NCBI GenBank assembly: GCA_045121095.1
Contig: JBGVFN010000177.1
Coordinates: 1-16,979, forward strand
DNA: 16,979 nucleotides
Direction: 5' to 3'
From: TWA4 sp045121095
GTDB taxonomy: Bacteria; Bacillota; Clostridia; Lachnospirales; Lachnospiraceae
Shown here: positions 1 to 7,390 of the stretch, piece after piece
Numbering within the stretch: the stretch's first letter is position 1
How the letters are laid out: the number at the start of each line of letters is the position of its first letter
Program-made: the position numbers and the translations under genes
The notes under the pieces: generated by a model
Told to the model about the DNA's origin: nothing
What the model saw: only the letters and a program-made list of their open reading frames with translations
Database searches by the model: none

Positions 1-20
1 TAATCATTGGCAAAAGGTGT

Positions 21-67
21 GCAGCGTCAGATTTTCATGCTTTGGACAAATATGAAAATCTGACTGC
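21..67. repeat. Long inverted repeat (stem-loop) of unknown role
   Basis: Positions 26-38 (GTCAGATTTTCAT) and 52-64 are perfect 13-bp inverted arms around a 13-nt loop. The stem can extend to 21-67 across a 2-nt bulge. No T-run follows on either strand, so it is not a standard terminator. It may belong to a gene outside the window or be a dispersed palindrome. Confidence 0.5.
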
Positions 68-71
68 GAAA

Positions 72-128
72 TCAAAATAAAAAACAGCAGAGCCATTCCC
101 ACAAATTCATGAGATATGACCTGCTGTT
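72..128 (-). terminator. Probable intrinsic terminator of the YezD-like gene
   Basis: AACAGCAG at 83-90 pairs with CTGCTGTT at 121-128. On the minus strand the stem is followed by TTTTTTATTTTGATTT (reading down from 82), a proper T-run. The loop is long (30 nt), which weakens the call. It lies just after the stop codon of the 155-304 minus-strand gene. Confidence 0.5.
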
Positions 129-154
129 GTTCAGTCGGTACACTTTATATGAAA

Positions 155-304
155 TTAAAATTTTACGCTTTTTTTGATTTCTTCTGCACGTACAGGTTGT
201 CCATTGGCTACATAAAGATGAATCTCTCCAAAACCGACCTCTCGAATTAATTTCAAAAGGCGTTCTTCTTTTTCTGTAAGCACCGGATGTTCTCTTTTTT
301 CCAG
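155..304 (-). CDS. DUF2292 / YezD-like small protein
   Basis: A 49-aa open frame on the minus strand, read as (M)EKREHPVLTEKEERLLKLI followed by REVGFGEIHLYVANGQPVRA and a lysine-rich tail. The pattern of an amphipathic helix, then xFGxIxLxVxxGxPV, is what I recall of the DUF2292/YezD family of short proteins, sometimes found beside sulfur-assimilation genes. No such neighbour is visible here. No in-frame ATG exists before the upstream stop at 332-334. GGGAGG at 314-319 stands 8 nt before CTG 302-304, which is the best-spaced start; GTG 311-313 is in frame but overlaps the ribosome site. The only promoter sign is a -10-like TATAAC (minus strand, 336-341). The function is unknown even within the family. 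Confidence 0.6.
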   Translation of the reverse strand: MEKREHPVLTEKEERLLKLIREVGFGEIHLYVANGQPVRAEEIKKSVKF

Positions 305-480
305 AACAAACACCTCCCTTGCAAGTACAAATTACGTTATAAAAGTAACATTATTTTTGGCCTTATACAAGCCGGGTGGGGGGATATTTTGGCAAATTTG
401 TGAATAAAAATCTTGAGGCAATTTGAATTTAGATGGTGTTCTCTGTTAAAGTGAAAGTTGCTGCCGTTCGGAAATAAAGG

Positions 481-509
481 TTGACAAATCACAAAGATTT
501 GCTTACGAT
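481..509 (+). promoter_or_regulatory. Sigma-A promoter of the DUF6483 gene
   Basis: A perfect -35 TTGACA (481-486) is followed after 17 bp by TACGAT (504-509, 4 of 6 consensus bases). Transcription would begin near 516, giving a short leader before the ATG at 552. The 305-480 stretch between the divergent genes holds no other feature I can name. Confidence 0.7.
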
Positions 510-551
510 TCAGACAAGCACAGCAATATGACAGACGGGAGGATTTTTGAT

Positions 552-941
552 ATGTATGAACAGGATTATATCATGCGAATGATTCACGAGATGGTTAGAG
601 CAATCATAAAACTGCTATTTGGCATTGACACCGATGCACCCACAACGGAACTGGCAGAGATGCTGGAAACGGAAAATGACAAAAAGCAGATGGACGATCT
701 GATGAAGAAAATTGACGATGGGAAGATCAATGAAGCAGAGAATCTGCTGGATGAAATGCTTTCAAGAGAGGAAGGTATGGAAGGTCTGAAAAAGGCACTT
801 CTGTTTTATTCCTATTTAAATGAGAAGAGTGATAAATTTCTGGAAGAACATCATTTTACCAGGGAAGAGGTGCAGGAAGGTGTGGAAGCACTGGCAGAGA
901 AGCGTGGACTGCGGGAAGTGATTGAGATGTTTATCAAATGA
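552..941 (+). CDS. DUF6483 family protein
   Basis: A 129-aa soluble protein beginning MYEQDYIMRMIHEMVRAIIK. The start is ATG 552, because GGGAGG at 537-542 is 9 nt upstream; an earlier in-frame ATG at 528 has no ribosome site. The N-terminal helix with a YEQDYIMRxIxEMVRAxxKLLF pattern matches my recollection of DUF6483, a conserved clostridial family of unknown function. The rest is helical and very acidic/lysine-rich, with a repeat-like helix pair (around 55-80) resembling TPR-style packing: 'KINEAENLLDEML'. No membrane segment or catalytic motif is visible. It is a single-gene unit with its own promoter and terminator. The family call is from memory of its N-terminus; the biochemical role is unknown. 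Confidence 0.75.
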   Translation: MYEQDYIMRMIHEMVRAIIKLLFGIDTDAPTTELAEMLETENDKKQMDDLMKKIDDGKINEAENLLDEMLSREEGMEGLKKALLFYSYLNEKSDKFLEEHHFTREEVQEGVEALAEKRGLREVIEMFIK

Positions 942-955
942 GTTGGTTCGTAAAT

Positions 956-998
956 AAAACCGCCGTTTTTCTGAATAAATCAGAATCGGCGGTTTTTA
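956..998 (+). terminator. Intrinsic terminator after the DUF6483 gene
   Basis: AAAACCGCCG (956-965) pairs with CGGCGGTTTT (987-996). An inner stem TTCTGA/TCAGAA (969-974 / 980-985) has a 5-nt loop. The T-run is part of the right arm (993-997). Confidence 0.85.
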
Positions 999-1044
999 GT
1001 TGTCCTGAATGAACAAATTTGAAAATTAAGAACCTATCAAAATA

Positions 1045-1068
1045 CAGCAGAGTCCAAAACATCTGCTG
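1045..1068 (-). terminator. Probable terminator of the PRTase-like gene
   Basis: CAGCAGA (1045-1051) and TCTGCTG (1062-1068) form a 7-bp stem with a 10-nt loop. Read on the minus strand it is followed by TATTTTGAT, a weak T-run, 30 nt past the stop of the minus-strand gene ending at 1098. Confidence 0.5.
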
Positions 1069-1097
1069 AAAGCTGATTGAGTTATGATTTATAACAG

Positions 1098-1754
1098 CTA
1101 CAGCTTGGAATATCCAAAAGAATTAACCAGTGCTTCTACCGGAATTCCTTTCTGGCAGAACGGGCAGTCCTTGCGGGTGTAGGATGCGTAGCCGGGTACA
1201 TCGTCGGGGGTAAATAAGGTGTTGATATGAATACCATCTACTTCATTTACCGCGCTGAACAGGGTAGATACACCTTGAACATTACCGCCATAATATTCTA
1301 CGCATTCAGTACCTTTGCGAACGCTGACACCGGTGGTAACAGAAGCCATCAGCAGAATTACATTTTTGCCTCTTACCATGGGTTCTACATTTTCACGGAA
1401 CAGCAGCTGGCTGCTGGTGATGTATTCGGGCTGGATTACGTAGATGGTCTTATGTGCATTTCTGGACATAAAACCAGCCGCGGTCAGTTCCTGTGCCAGA
1501 AAAGCGCCGATCACATCCGTACCATCCAGGCAGACGATGGTATCAACGATGGTATTGTGCATATACTGCAGTGCAAGGGCATGTGCGCATAAAGCAGCTT
1601 CACTCTGACGTGCTTTCATGGTGGTCAGGTCAATATAATAATTAATGTGGGAATGGTTGGTTGCAAAATGTCCCGGAATTGCTTTCATGGGGACCACATT
1701 GCCATGCTTTCTTGAGGGGAATTTAATAATACGAGCCTCCAGATCATTGTTCAT
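1098..1754 (-). CDS. Orotate-PRTase-like phosphoribosyltransferase
   Basis: A 218-aa soluble protein of the type I phosphoribosyltransferase fold; close relatives in Lachnospiraceae are annotated as orotate phosphoribosyltransferase. ATG 1752-1754 is preceded by AAAGGCGG at 5 nt. The open frame reaches back to 1931, but that part looks like leader and its ATG has no ribosome site. VDTIVCLDG (residues 70-78) is the usual hydrophobic strand after the hood. NVILLMASVTTGVSVRKG (131-148) occupies the PRPP-loop position and keeps TTG, but the two acidic residues normal in this loop are Met-Ala here. CPFC (197-200) in a CPFCQKGIPVEAL tail resembles the C-terminus of many PyrE proteins. Substrate is unproven; with the acidic pair absent it could be a regulatory or salvage paralog, not the pathway PyrE. 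No pyr genes are nearby. Confidence 0.75.
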   Translation of the reverse strand: MNNDLEARIIKFPSRKHGNVVPMKAIPGHFATNHSHINYYIDLTTMKARQSEAALCAHALALQYMHNTIVDTIVCLDGTDVIGAFLAQELTAAGFMSRNAHKTIYVIQPEYITSSQLLFRENVEPMVRGKNVILLMASVTTGVSVRKGTECVEYYGGNVQGVSTLFSAVNEVDGIHINTLFTPDDVPGYASYTRKDCPFCQKGIPVEALVNSFGYSKL

Positions 1755-1949
1755 AAGTACCGCCTTTCTTCTGCCGTGTTTTATCAGTTTGCAACGTATT
1801 GGAAAATGCATCAGAGATGTAGCTTTTTCGAACTTTATGGGAGTGTCATGCAATGATACAAAGGTCAAAAATCCATTTCTTTTCTGATAAAAACGTCCGG
1901 AGAAATGTAATAAAATTATTATGATTTTCATTCATCGTAATGTCGGTGT

Positions 1950-1973
1950 CAGAGCATTTTCAGACGTGCTCTG
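1950..1973 (-). promoter_or_regulatory. Stem-loop in the PRTase leader
   Basis: CAGAGCA (1950-1956) and TGCTCTG (1967-1973) are perfect 7-bp arms around a 10-nt loop. They lie within the first 45 nt of the predicted transcript from the 1996-2024 promoter. No T-run follows. It could stabilise the transcript or be a regulatory element; the sequence alone does not say which. Confidence 0.4.
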
Positions 1974-1995
1974 GCGGACATATTTGTTTAGAGAC

Positions 1996-2024
1996 ATTAT
2001 ACAACGATTAAAATGAATGTGCAA
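1996..2024 (-). promoter_or_regulatory. Sigma-A promoter of the PRTase-like gene
   Basis: On the minus strand TTGCAC (2019-2024) is followed after exactly 17 bp by a perfect TATAAT (1996-2001). Transcription would start near 1990, giving a leader of about 235 nt before the ATG at 1754. The promoter lies just beyond the stop codon of the XRE-type gene (2025). Confidence 0.8.
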
Positions 2025-2237
2025 TTAGTTTTCTGTGTTATCTTTCCTGTAAACAATAATATCTGAAATATCACAATCCAGCATGGTACACAGCATATCC
2101 AGGGTATTTAATGTAATACTTTTATTTTTACGGAGTGCATCCAGTGTACCGGTGGAGAGTCCATATTGATTGATCAGGGCGTATTGTGAAATGTGTTTGC
2201 GTTTCAGAGTTTCCCAGAAAGGGTCAAATGTAATCAT
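2025..2237 (-). CDS. Small Cro/CI (XRE)-type regulator, 70 aa
   Basis: A 70-aa single-domain DNA-binding protein beginning MITFDPFWETLKRKHISQYA. AAGGAGG 9 nt upstream fixes ATG 2235-2237 as the start, not the longer open frame from 2285. Residues about 7-62 form the five-helix HTH: a YALINQYGLSTGTLDALRKN recognition unit and a TLNTLDMLCTMLDCDISDII tail typical of minimal YozG-like XRE repressors (HTH_26). No ligand or dimerisation domain is present. It is transcribed divergently from the 89-aa/YitT pair, so it may control that pair, itself, or both. A TATAAT at about 2296-2301 on the minus strand, without a good -35, is a candidate promoter. Confidence 0.85.
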   Translation of the reverse strand: MITFDPFWETLKRKHISQYALINQYGLSTGTLDALRKNKSITLNTLDMLCTMLDCDISDIIVYRKDNTEN

Positions 2238-2317
2238 AATCTGCAGCCTCCTTCTAAAACGTGGCTGGAAACGTATTTCAGGCACGCTCTGGTTTAATTA
2301 TAGGGAACAGAATATGA

Positions 2318-2346
2318 TTGCACATTGCCGAAGATACGGCTATAAT
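2318..2346 (+). promoter_or_regulatory. Sigma-A promoter of the 89-aa/YitT operon
   Basis: TTGCAC (2318-2323), 17 bp, then a perfect TATAAT (2341-2346). The transcript would start near 2353, leaving an approximately 83-nt leader that contains the GTAACAGTTCAGC motif (2403-2415) also found before rlmD. Confidence 0.75.
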
Positions 2347-2435
2347 CGGGGATGGATGAAAGCTGGAAAAGTGCGGATACTATAAGTGCCATATAGAAAT
2401 ATGTAACAGTTCAGCATAGATATGGAGGCGGTTCA

Positions 2436-2705
2436 ATGAGTGAAAAAAAGGTATCAGGGGCAGGAAAATGGTATTGGATTGAAAAAAAGTTGCTGAGATG
2501 GATTGTAAAAAATCGGGATTCATGGGATATTATATGTGGTGTCCGTTCCGGAAGTCTTTGTGAGCTGGATGAGATTATTGAGCAGCTGGATCAGGAAGGC
2601 TTTATGGAACTGGAATACGCAATGATGTGCAGGAGAGATGTTATTTTTAGCGTGCAGGAGGGCACAGAGCCTTTGAACGCTAAAAGTACGGAGGAGGAAA
2701 TGTGA
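2436..2705 (+). CDS. Hypothetical 89-aa protein, first gene of the YitT operon
   Basis: Start ATG 2436 with GGAGG at 2424-2428 (7-nt spacing). The protein is soluble, tryptophan-rich near the N-terminus (KWYWIEKKLLRWIVKNRDSW) and acidic at the C-terminus. Its middle, 'SLCELDEIIEQLDQEGFMELEYAMMCRRDVIF', reads like a compact helical domain; a winged-helix-like fold is possible but I do not recognise a family. Its stop TGA overlaps the GTG start of the YitT gene (2702-2705), so the two are very probably translationally coupled. Expression is from the promoter at 2318-2346, divergent to a small XRE regulator. Confidence 0.7.
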   Translation: MSEKKVSGAGKWYWIEKKLLRWIVKNRDSWDIICGVRSGSLCELDEIIEQLDQEGFMELEYAMMCRRDVIFSVQEGTEPLNAKSTEEEM

Positions 2706-3553
2706 AAAAATTAGTAAAAGAATTAATCATGATTGTAGCAGCAGCGGCAATCTATGCGGGGGGAATCAGTTTATTTCTGGATCCAAACAACCTGGCCCCC
2801 GGTGGGGTAACAGGTATTTCTGTCATTTTGAATCGATTATCGGGGATTCCAACAGGTACGTTGTATTTTCTGATCAATGTACCTATCATGCTGTTGGGGC
2901 TCTGGCAGTTTGGGTGGCGGTTTATTATAAAAACAGGGCTGGTCATTGTGTGTGCATCAACTTTTACCAACCTGCTCAGTGCTTTCGGACCGCTGACACG
3001 GGATCCGCTGCTGGCAGCTGTGGCAGGAAGTGTGATGGTTGCTGTGGGGATTGGTTATGTTTTTAAGGCAGGAGCCACAACCGGAGGAACCGATATCATC
3101 ATTAAAATACTGCGGAAGAAAAATCCGCATCTGAAAACAGGATTTTTATTTTTGATGCTGGACTGTATCATTGTGTTCCTTTCCGGCTTTGTATTTCAGG
3201 ATGTGGATACGCTTTTATATGCCTTTCTGGCAGTATTTGTCATCGGCAGAGTGCTGAATTATGTACTTTACGGTTCAGATGAAGCCCGTATGATCTTTAT
3301 TATCAGCAAAACACCTATGAAAATTGCAGAATGTCTGATGACAGAGGTCAATACTGGTGTTACATACCTGAAAGGTGTGGGCGGCTACAGTCTGACCGAA
3401 AAGCAGATTCTCATGTGTGTGGTACGAAAGCAGCAGGCTCCTAAAGTAGAGGAAGTAGTCAAAAGGGAAGATTCTGAGTCTTTTATGATCGTAACCAGTG
3501 CAACGGAGATTTTTGGACAGGGGTATAAGAGCTTTTTTACGGAGAAGCTGTAA
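2702..3553 (+). CDS. YitT family membrane protein
   Basis: A 283-aa integral membrane protein with the YitT (DUF161) layout. About six hydrophobic spans lie near residues 5-25, 52-72, 78-99, 103-121, 148-166 and 170-190, and a C-terminal cytoplasmic DUF2179 domain covers about 220-276. Family hallmarks are visible: DPNNLAPGGVTGISVIL after the first span, GATTGGTDII between spans, and GVTYLKGVGGYS at the DUF2179 start. GTG 2702 is the start, with GAGGAGG just before it and 4-nt overlap with the preceding gene. YitT proteins are widespread in Firmicutes; a transport role is often suspected but the substrate is not established. No terminator is seen before the leuS promoter 36 nt downstream, so read-through into the T-box leader is possible. 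Confidence 0.9.
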   Translation: MKKLVKELIMIVAAAAIYAGGISLFLDPNNLAPGGVTGISVILNRLSGIPTGTLYFLINVPIMLLGLWQFGWRFIIKTGLVIVCASTFTNLLSAFGPLTRDPLLAAVAGSVMVAVGIGYVFKAGATTGGTDIIIKILRKKNPHLKTGFLFLMLDCIIVFLSGFVFQDVDTLLYAFLAVFVIGRVLNYVLYGSDEARMIFIISKTPMKIAECLMTEVNTGVTYLKGVGGYSLTEKQILMCVVRKQQAPKVEEVVKREDSESFMIVTSATEIFGQGYKSFFTEKL

Positions 3554-3588
3554 GAGATAGATTGTAGTAAATATATACCAGAAAACGG

Positions 3589-3616
3589 TTGACAAATGAA
3601 AATTATATAGTATAAA
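3589..3616 (+). promoter_or_regulatory. Sigma-A promoter of the leuS T-box transcript
   Basis: Perfect TTGACA (3589-3594), 16-bp spacer, TATAAA (3611-3616). Transcription would start near 3623, about 440 nt before the leuS ATG. Confidence 0.75.
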
Positions 3617-3734
3617 ATAGTAGTGCTTTTTAAGTTCCGCAGTTTTGCTGGAGAAGTCTTTTTAGGAGACCATATATACAATAGTCATCAGGCAGAGCAG
3701 AACATGCGGATATGGAGCATATTGAATAGGAAAA

Positions 3735-4020
3735 AGTGATAATGCAATTACGAAGAGTAGTAGATATTGTGTTCTGCTTTCAGAGAGCTGCCGGCAGGTG
3801 TGAGGCAGCAGAGACAGATATTGAACTGGCTTCTCAGCAGATTGGCTGAACATCTGGACAGAAGGTTCGATTTGATTAATACCACCGGGTCAGTAAGCTG
3901 ATACGGGACTTCCCGTTATAGAAGACACAAGAAAGTGCACAGCCAAGGTTGCTGTGAAGTAGAGTGGTACCGCGAATATCCCCCGTTCGTCTCTATGCGA
4001 GATGAGCGGGGTTCTTTTTT
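3735..4020 (+). ncRNA. T-box riboswitch (leucine), controlling leuS
   Basis: The leader has the parts of a tRNA-sensing T-box. Stem I material includes AGAGAG (3783-3788) followed by a GC-rich apical hairpin. A specifier loop reads TTGAA-CTG-G, with CTG at 3826-3828 as the likely leucine specifier. A stem III hairpin ACGGG/CCCGT lies at 3903-3916. The T-box itself is AGAGTGGTACCGCG (3961-3974), one base off the common AGGGTGGTACCGCG. The UGGU in it matches a tRNA 3' end ACCA, as expected for tRNA-Leu. A strong terminator follows. Uncharged tRNA-Leu should stabilise the antiterminator and allow leuS transcription. The 5' boundary is approximate and the specifier assignment is by position and context only. 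Confidence 0.9.
3981..4020 (+). terminator. T-box regulated terminator
   Basis: CCCCGTTCGTCTC (3981-3993) and GAGATGAGCGGGG (3999-4011) form a 13-bp stem with a 5-nt loop, followed by TTCTTTTTT. It directly follows the T-box sequence, the standard arrangement for competing antiterminator and terminator. Confidence 0.95.
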
Positions 4021-4063
4021 GTACCTGTAATGTATTTGTATGTAGAGAAGAAAGGAGCAGATT

Positions 4064-6469
4064 ATGAGTCAGGCTTATAATCCGAAAGAGTTGGAAGCAA
4101 AATGGCAGAAAACCTGGGAACAGGAAAAAGCTTTTGCTGCAACCGATGATTTTACAAAACCGAAATTTTATGCACTGGTAGAATTCCCTTATCCTTCAGG
4201 ACAGGGTCTTCACGTAGGACATCCCCGTCCCTACACCGCGCTGGATATCGTATCCCGTAAGAGAAGAATGCAGGGCTACAATGTATTATTCCCCATGGGC
4301 TGGGATGCATTTGGTCTGCCTACTGAAAACTATGCGATCAAGAATAAGATTCATCCTGCTATCGTTACCAGAAATAACGTACAGCGTTTCAAAGGCCAGC
4401 TGCAGGCACTGGGTTATTCCTTTGACTGGGATCGTGAAATCAACACCACAGATCCTCAGTATTACAAATGGACCCAGTGGATTTTCCTGAAATTATTCAA
4501 GAAAGGTCTTGCTTACAAAGCAGAAATGCCCATTAACTGGTGTACATCCTGTAAATGTGGTCTGGCAAATGAAGAAGTTGTAAACGGCGTATGTGAACGC
4601 TGCGGCAGCGAAGTTGTTCATAAAGTAAAGAGCCAGTGGATGCTGAAAATTACTGAATATGCTGATAAGCTGATTGATGATCTGGATCAGGTGGATTACA
4701 TTGAACGTGTTAAAGTTTCTCAGAAAAACTGGATCGGCCGTTCCAATGGTGCAGAAGTAGACTTCAAGCTGGCCGGCAAAGAAGAAACACTGCGTATTTA
4801 CACCACACGTCCTGATACGCTGTTTGGTGCAACTTATATGGTCGTTTCTCCTGAACATCCTTATATTGACCAGTTCCAGGATGAAATCTCCAATATGGAT
4901 GAAATCATGGAATACCGTGCACAGGCTGCAAAGAAATCTGATTTTGAACGTACCGAGCTGGCAAAAGACAAGACCGGTGTGGAAATCAAGGGCCTGAAAG
5001 CAGTAAATCCTGTAAATGGCAAAGAAATCCCCATCTGGGTTTCCGATTATGTACTCATGTCTTACGGTACAGGTGCTATCATGGCAGTACCTGCACACGA
5101 TGAAAGAGACTGGGAATTTGCGAAGAAATTCGGTCTGCCCATCATCGAAGTTGTTGGCGGCGGCAATGTGGAAGAAGCTGCTTTCACCGATGTGGCAACT
5201 GGCGTTTTAGTAAATTCCGGCTTCCTGAATGGTCTGGAAGTGGCAGATGCCAAGAAGAAGATCATTGAATGGCTGGAAGAACAGGGCATTGGTACTGCAA
5301 AACGTAACTTCAAGTTAAGAGACTGGGTATTCTCCCGTCAGAGATACTGGGGTGAACCGATTCCGATCATCCACTGCGATAAATGTGGTTACGTTCCCGT
5401 TCCTGAATCAGAACTGCCTCTGGTACTGCCCGATGTGGACAACTACATGACCACCGATGACGGTGAATCCCCACTGTCTGTTATGACTGACTGGGTAAAT
5501 ACCACCTGCCCCTGCTGCGGCGGTGCTGCAAAACGCGAAACCGATACCATGCCTCAGTGGGCTGGTTCTTCCTGGTATTTCCTGCGTTATATCGATCCTC
5601 ATAACACAGAAGCACTGGCAAGCAAAGAAGCTATGGATTACTGGATGCCCGTAGACTGGTACAACGGCGGTATGGAACATACCACACTGCATCTGCTGTA
5701 CTCCAGATTTTGGCATAAATTCCTGTACGATGAGGGCGTAGTTCCCTGTGCAGAACCTTACCAGAAGAGAACTTCTCACGGTATGATCCTGGGTGAAAAC
5801 GGCGAAAAGATGAGTAAATCCAGAGGTAATGTCATCAATCCCGATGATATTATCAATGAATTTGGTGCAGATACCCTTCGTACCTACGAAATGTTCATCG
5901 GTGCATTTGACATGGCTGCATCCTGGTCCAATGATGGCGTAAAAGGCTGCCGTCGTTTCCTGGATCGTGTATGGAAACTGCAGGATATGGTAAATGATTC
6001 CACCGGCTACACCAAGAGCCTGGAAACCAGAATCCATCAGACCATCAAGAAAGTAAGTCAGGACTTCGAAGCACTGAAATACAACACTGCAATCGCTGCT
6101 ATGATGGCACTGTTAAATGACTATACAAAAGCAGGCAGCATTTCCAAAGACGATTACAAGGTACTTCTGGTTCTGCTGAACCCCGTAGCACCTCATATTA
6201 CAGAAGAGCTGTGGTCCATCATGGGATTTGAAGGCAGAGTATATCAGACCAGCTGGCCTGAATACGATGAAGCAAAGACCGTAGAACAGACCGTAGAAAT
6301 CGCTGTTCAGGTAAACGGCAAAGTTCGTGCAACCATCCAGCTGCCCAAAGACATCTCCAAAGAAGATGCTATCGCAGCAGGTAAAGAAGCAGTTGCATCC
6401 AGACTGACCGGCACCATCGTAAAAGAAATTTATGTACCGGGAAGAATTGTAAATATCGTTCAGAAATAA
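4064..6469 (+). CDS. leuS: Leucyl-tRNA synthetase
   Basis: An 801-aa class Ia synthetase that attaches leucine to tRNA-Leu in the cytoplasm using ATP. Length is normal for bacteria. HVGH (residues 50-53, after FPYPSGQGL) is the HIGH signature and KMSKS is at 582-586. The CP1 editing domain carries TTRPDTLFGATYMV and GTGAIMAVPAHDERD, which clears mischarged tRNA. Two CxxC zinc-type knuckle pairs are seen: CTSCKCG...CERCG near 163-181, and CDKCG...CPCCGG. The C-terminal part has the anticodon-binding helical domain and an EIAVQVNGKVRATI tail. ATG 4064 is preceded by AAAGGAG at a 7-8 nt spacing. The T-box leader upstream makes expression respond to leucine tRNA charging. Codon use is visibly biased, as expected of a highly expressed gene. 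Confidence 0.98.
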   Translation: MSQAYNPKELEAKWQKTWEQEKAFAATDDFTKPKFYALVEFPYPSGQGLHVGHPRPYTALDIVSRKRRMQGYNVLFPMGWDAFGLPTENYAIKNKIHPAIVTRNNVQRFKGQLQALGYSFDWDREINTTDPQYYKWTQWIFLKLFKKGLAYKAEMPINWCTSCKCGLANEEVVNGVCERCGSEVVHKVKSQWMLKITEYADKLIDDLDQVDYIERVKVSQKNWIGRSNGAEVDFKLAGKEETLRIYTTRPDTLFGATYMVVSPEHPYIDQFQDEISNMDEIMEYRAQAAKKSDFERTELAKDKTGVEIKGLKAVNPVNGKEIPIWVSDYVLMSYGTGAIMAVPAHDERDWEFAKKFGLPIIEVVGGGNVEEAAFTDVATGVLVNSGFLNGLEVADAKKKIIEWLEEQGIGTAKRNFKLRDWVFSRQRYWGEPIPIIHCDKCGYVPVPESELPLVLPDVDNYMTTDDGESPLSVMTDWVNTTCPCCGGAAKRETDTMPQWAGSSWYFLRYIDPHNTEALASKEAMDYWMPVDWYNGGMEHTTLHLLYSRFWHKFLYDEGVVPCAEPYQKRTSHGMILGENGEKMSKSRGNVINPDDIINEFGADTLRTYEMFIGAFDMAASWSNDGVKGCRRFLDRVWKLQDMVNDSTGYTKSLETRIHQTIKKVSQDFEALKYNTAIAAMMALLNDYTKAGSISKDDYKVLLVLLNPVAPHITEELWSIMGFEGRVYQTSWPEYDEAKTVEQTVEIAVQVNGKVRATIQLPKDISKEDAIAAGKEAVASRLTGTIVKEIYVPGRIVNIVQK

Positions 6470-6559
6470 TCAGATGGTATTAATTTTTATCACAAAAAGG
6501 GGAATTCAGACCTTTTGAATTTTGAATGACAGCATAAAACGATAAAAGAACAATAAAAG

Positions 6560-6600
6560 AAACCGCGCAGACTGAAATTTGAACAGTCTGGGCGGTTTTT
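6560..6600. terminator. Bidirectional terminator between leuS and the 254-aa gene
   Basis: AAACCGC/GCGGTTT and CAGACTG/CAGTCTG make a 14-bp stem (6560-6574 / 6584-6598) with one G-G mismatch and a 9-nt loop, followed by TTTTTT. The A-rich left flank gives a partial T-run on the minus strand for the convergent gene. A weaker hairpin AAAAGG/CCTTTT (6495-6500 / 6511-6516) precedes it. Confidence 0.85.
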
Positions 6601-6606
6601 TATGGA

Positions 6607-7371
6607 TCAGCTGTAAGCAATTTCCTGGGCGTTAAGGTGCGGATCATCGATATTCCAGCGAAGAATTTTTACATAGCGCCGTTTCTTTTCGCCAGCATTT
6701 TTCAAACACAAATCAAACGTATAAAGATAGACATTGCTGGTTAGTTCCAGCAGTTCTTTGACAAGCGGCTCCTGCTCCAGTTCCTGCATACTGATACCGG
6801 AAACATTGATACTTCCATAATTTCTAAAATCTGCCTGCTGAAACAGCTGGTAGATCAGGGAGTGGTCAGTGATTTCCATCGGTTCTGCCAGTTTGTCCTT
6901 CTCCAGATGAAAATATCCGGAAGTGCTGATATCATCGCTGAAATGAGAATCTATGTAGAGACGCTGAATCACAGGGTGCAATTTTCCTTCTTCTTTTAAA
7001 TGTTCAAATGCATGGATACAGGAATCGCTGATACCTTCTCCCTGAATCAGCATATATTTTTTACCAGTCTCATCTTCCTCATACCATGCGGACATGCGCT
7101 CAAAAAGCGAATGCAGACAGGAAAGATAATAGACGTTTTGTTTGGCGGATTCGAAGATGTAAAACATCTTTGTCATGGAAAGTCCCAGTTCTCTATAATA
7201 AAATAAATTTGTTGCCATCTCCAGCATCACAGATGGATTGCCCAGCAGAAAAGTTTCCAGTTCATGAGCATCATAATGTTCCGCATCAAAGATAAAATCA
7301 CCAGCCAGCCACCCGCCTGGCCGTTCCTGCAGTTCAATATTCTCAAAATCAACTTTTTGCAGTCGGTACAT
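6607..7371 (-). CDS. Unrecognised 254-aa protein
   Basis: A soluble, acidic 254-aa protein with no signal peptide or membrane span, beginning MYRLQKVDFENIELQERPGG. The start ATG is well supported by GGGAGG 7 nt upstream. I do not recognise the family. Visible features are a first part with the motif ERPGGWLAGDFIFDAEHYDAHE, a tyrosine/phenylalanine-rich central helical part (about 55-95), an ISDSCIHAFEHLKEEGKLH stretch, and a C-terminal LYTFDLCLKNAGEKKRRYVKILRWN strand-like region ending in HLNAQEIAYS. No catalytic motif is obvious. It is a single-gene unit, convergent with leuS and divergent from yerC, with an extended -10 at 7407-7415. Confidence 0.8.
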   Translation of the reverse strand: MYRLQKVDFENIELQERPGGWLAGDFIFDAEHYDAHELETFLLGNPSVMLEMATNLFYYRELGLSMTKMFYIFESAKQNVYYLSCLHSLFERMSAWYEEDETGKKYMLIQGEGISDSCIHAFEHLKEEGKLHPVIQRLYIDSHFSDDISTSGYFHLEKDKLAEPMEITDHSLIYQLFQQADFRNYGSINVSGISMQELEQEPLVKELLELTSNVYLYTFDLCLKNAGEKKRRYVKILRWNIDDPHLNAQEIAYS

Positions 7372-7390
7372 AGCACACCTCCCGTTCTGT

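Noticed and set aside
1755..1931. N-terminal extension of the PRTase-like protein
   Set aside because: The upstream ATG lacks a ribosome site, while ATG 1752-1754 has one and matches the family's expected N-terminus; the extension is leader sequence.
3702..3737. Possible 11-aa leader peptide in the leuS leader
   Set aside because: No ribosome site and no leucine-codon run; the T-box already explains regulation.
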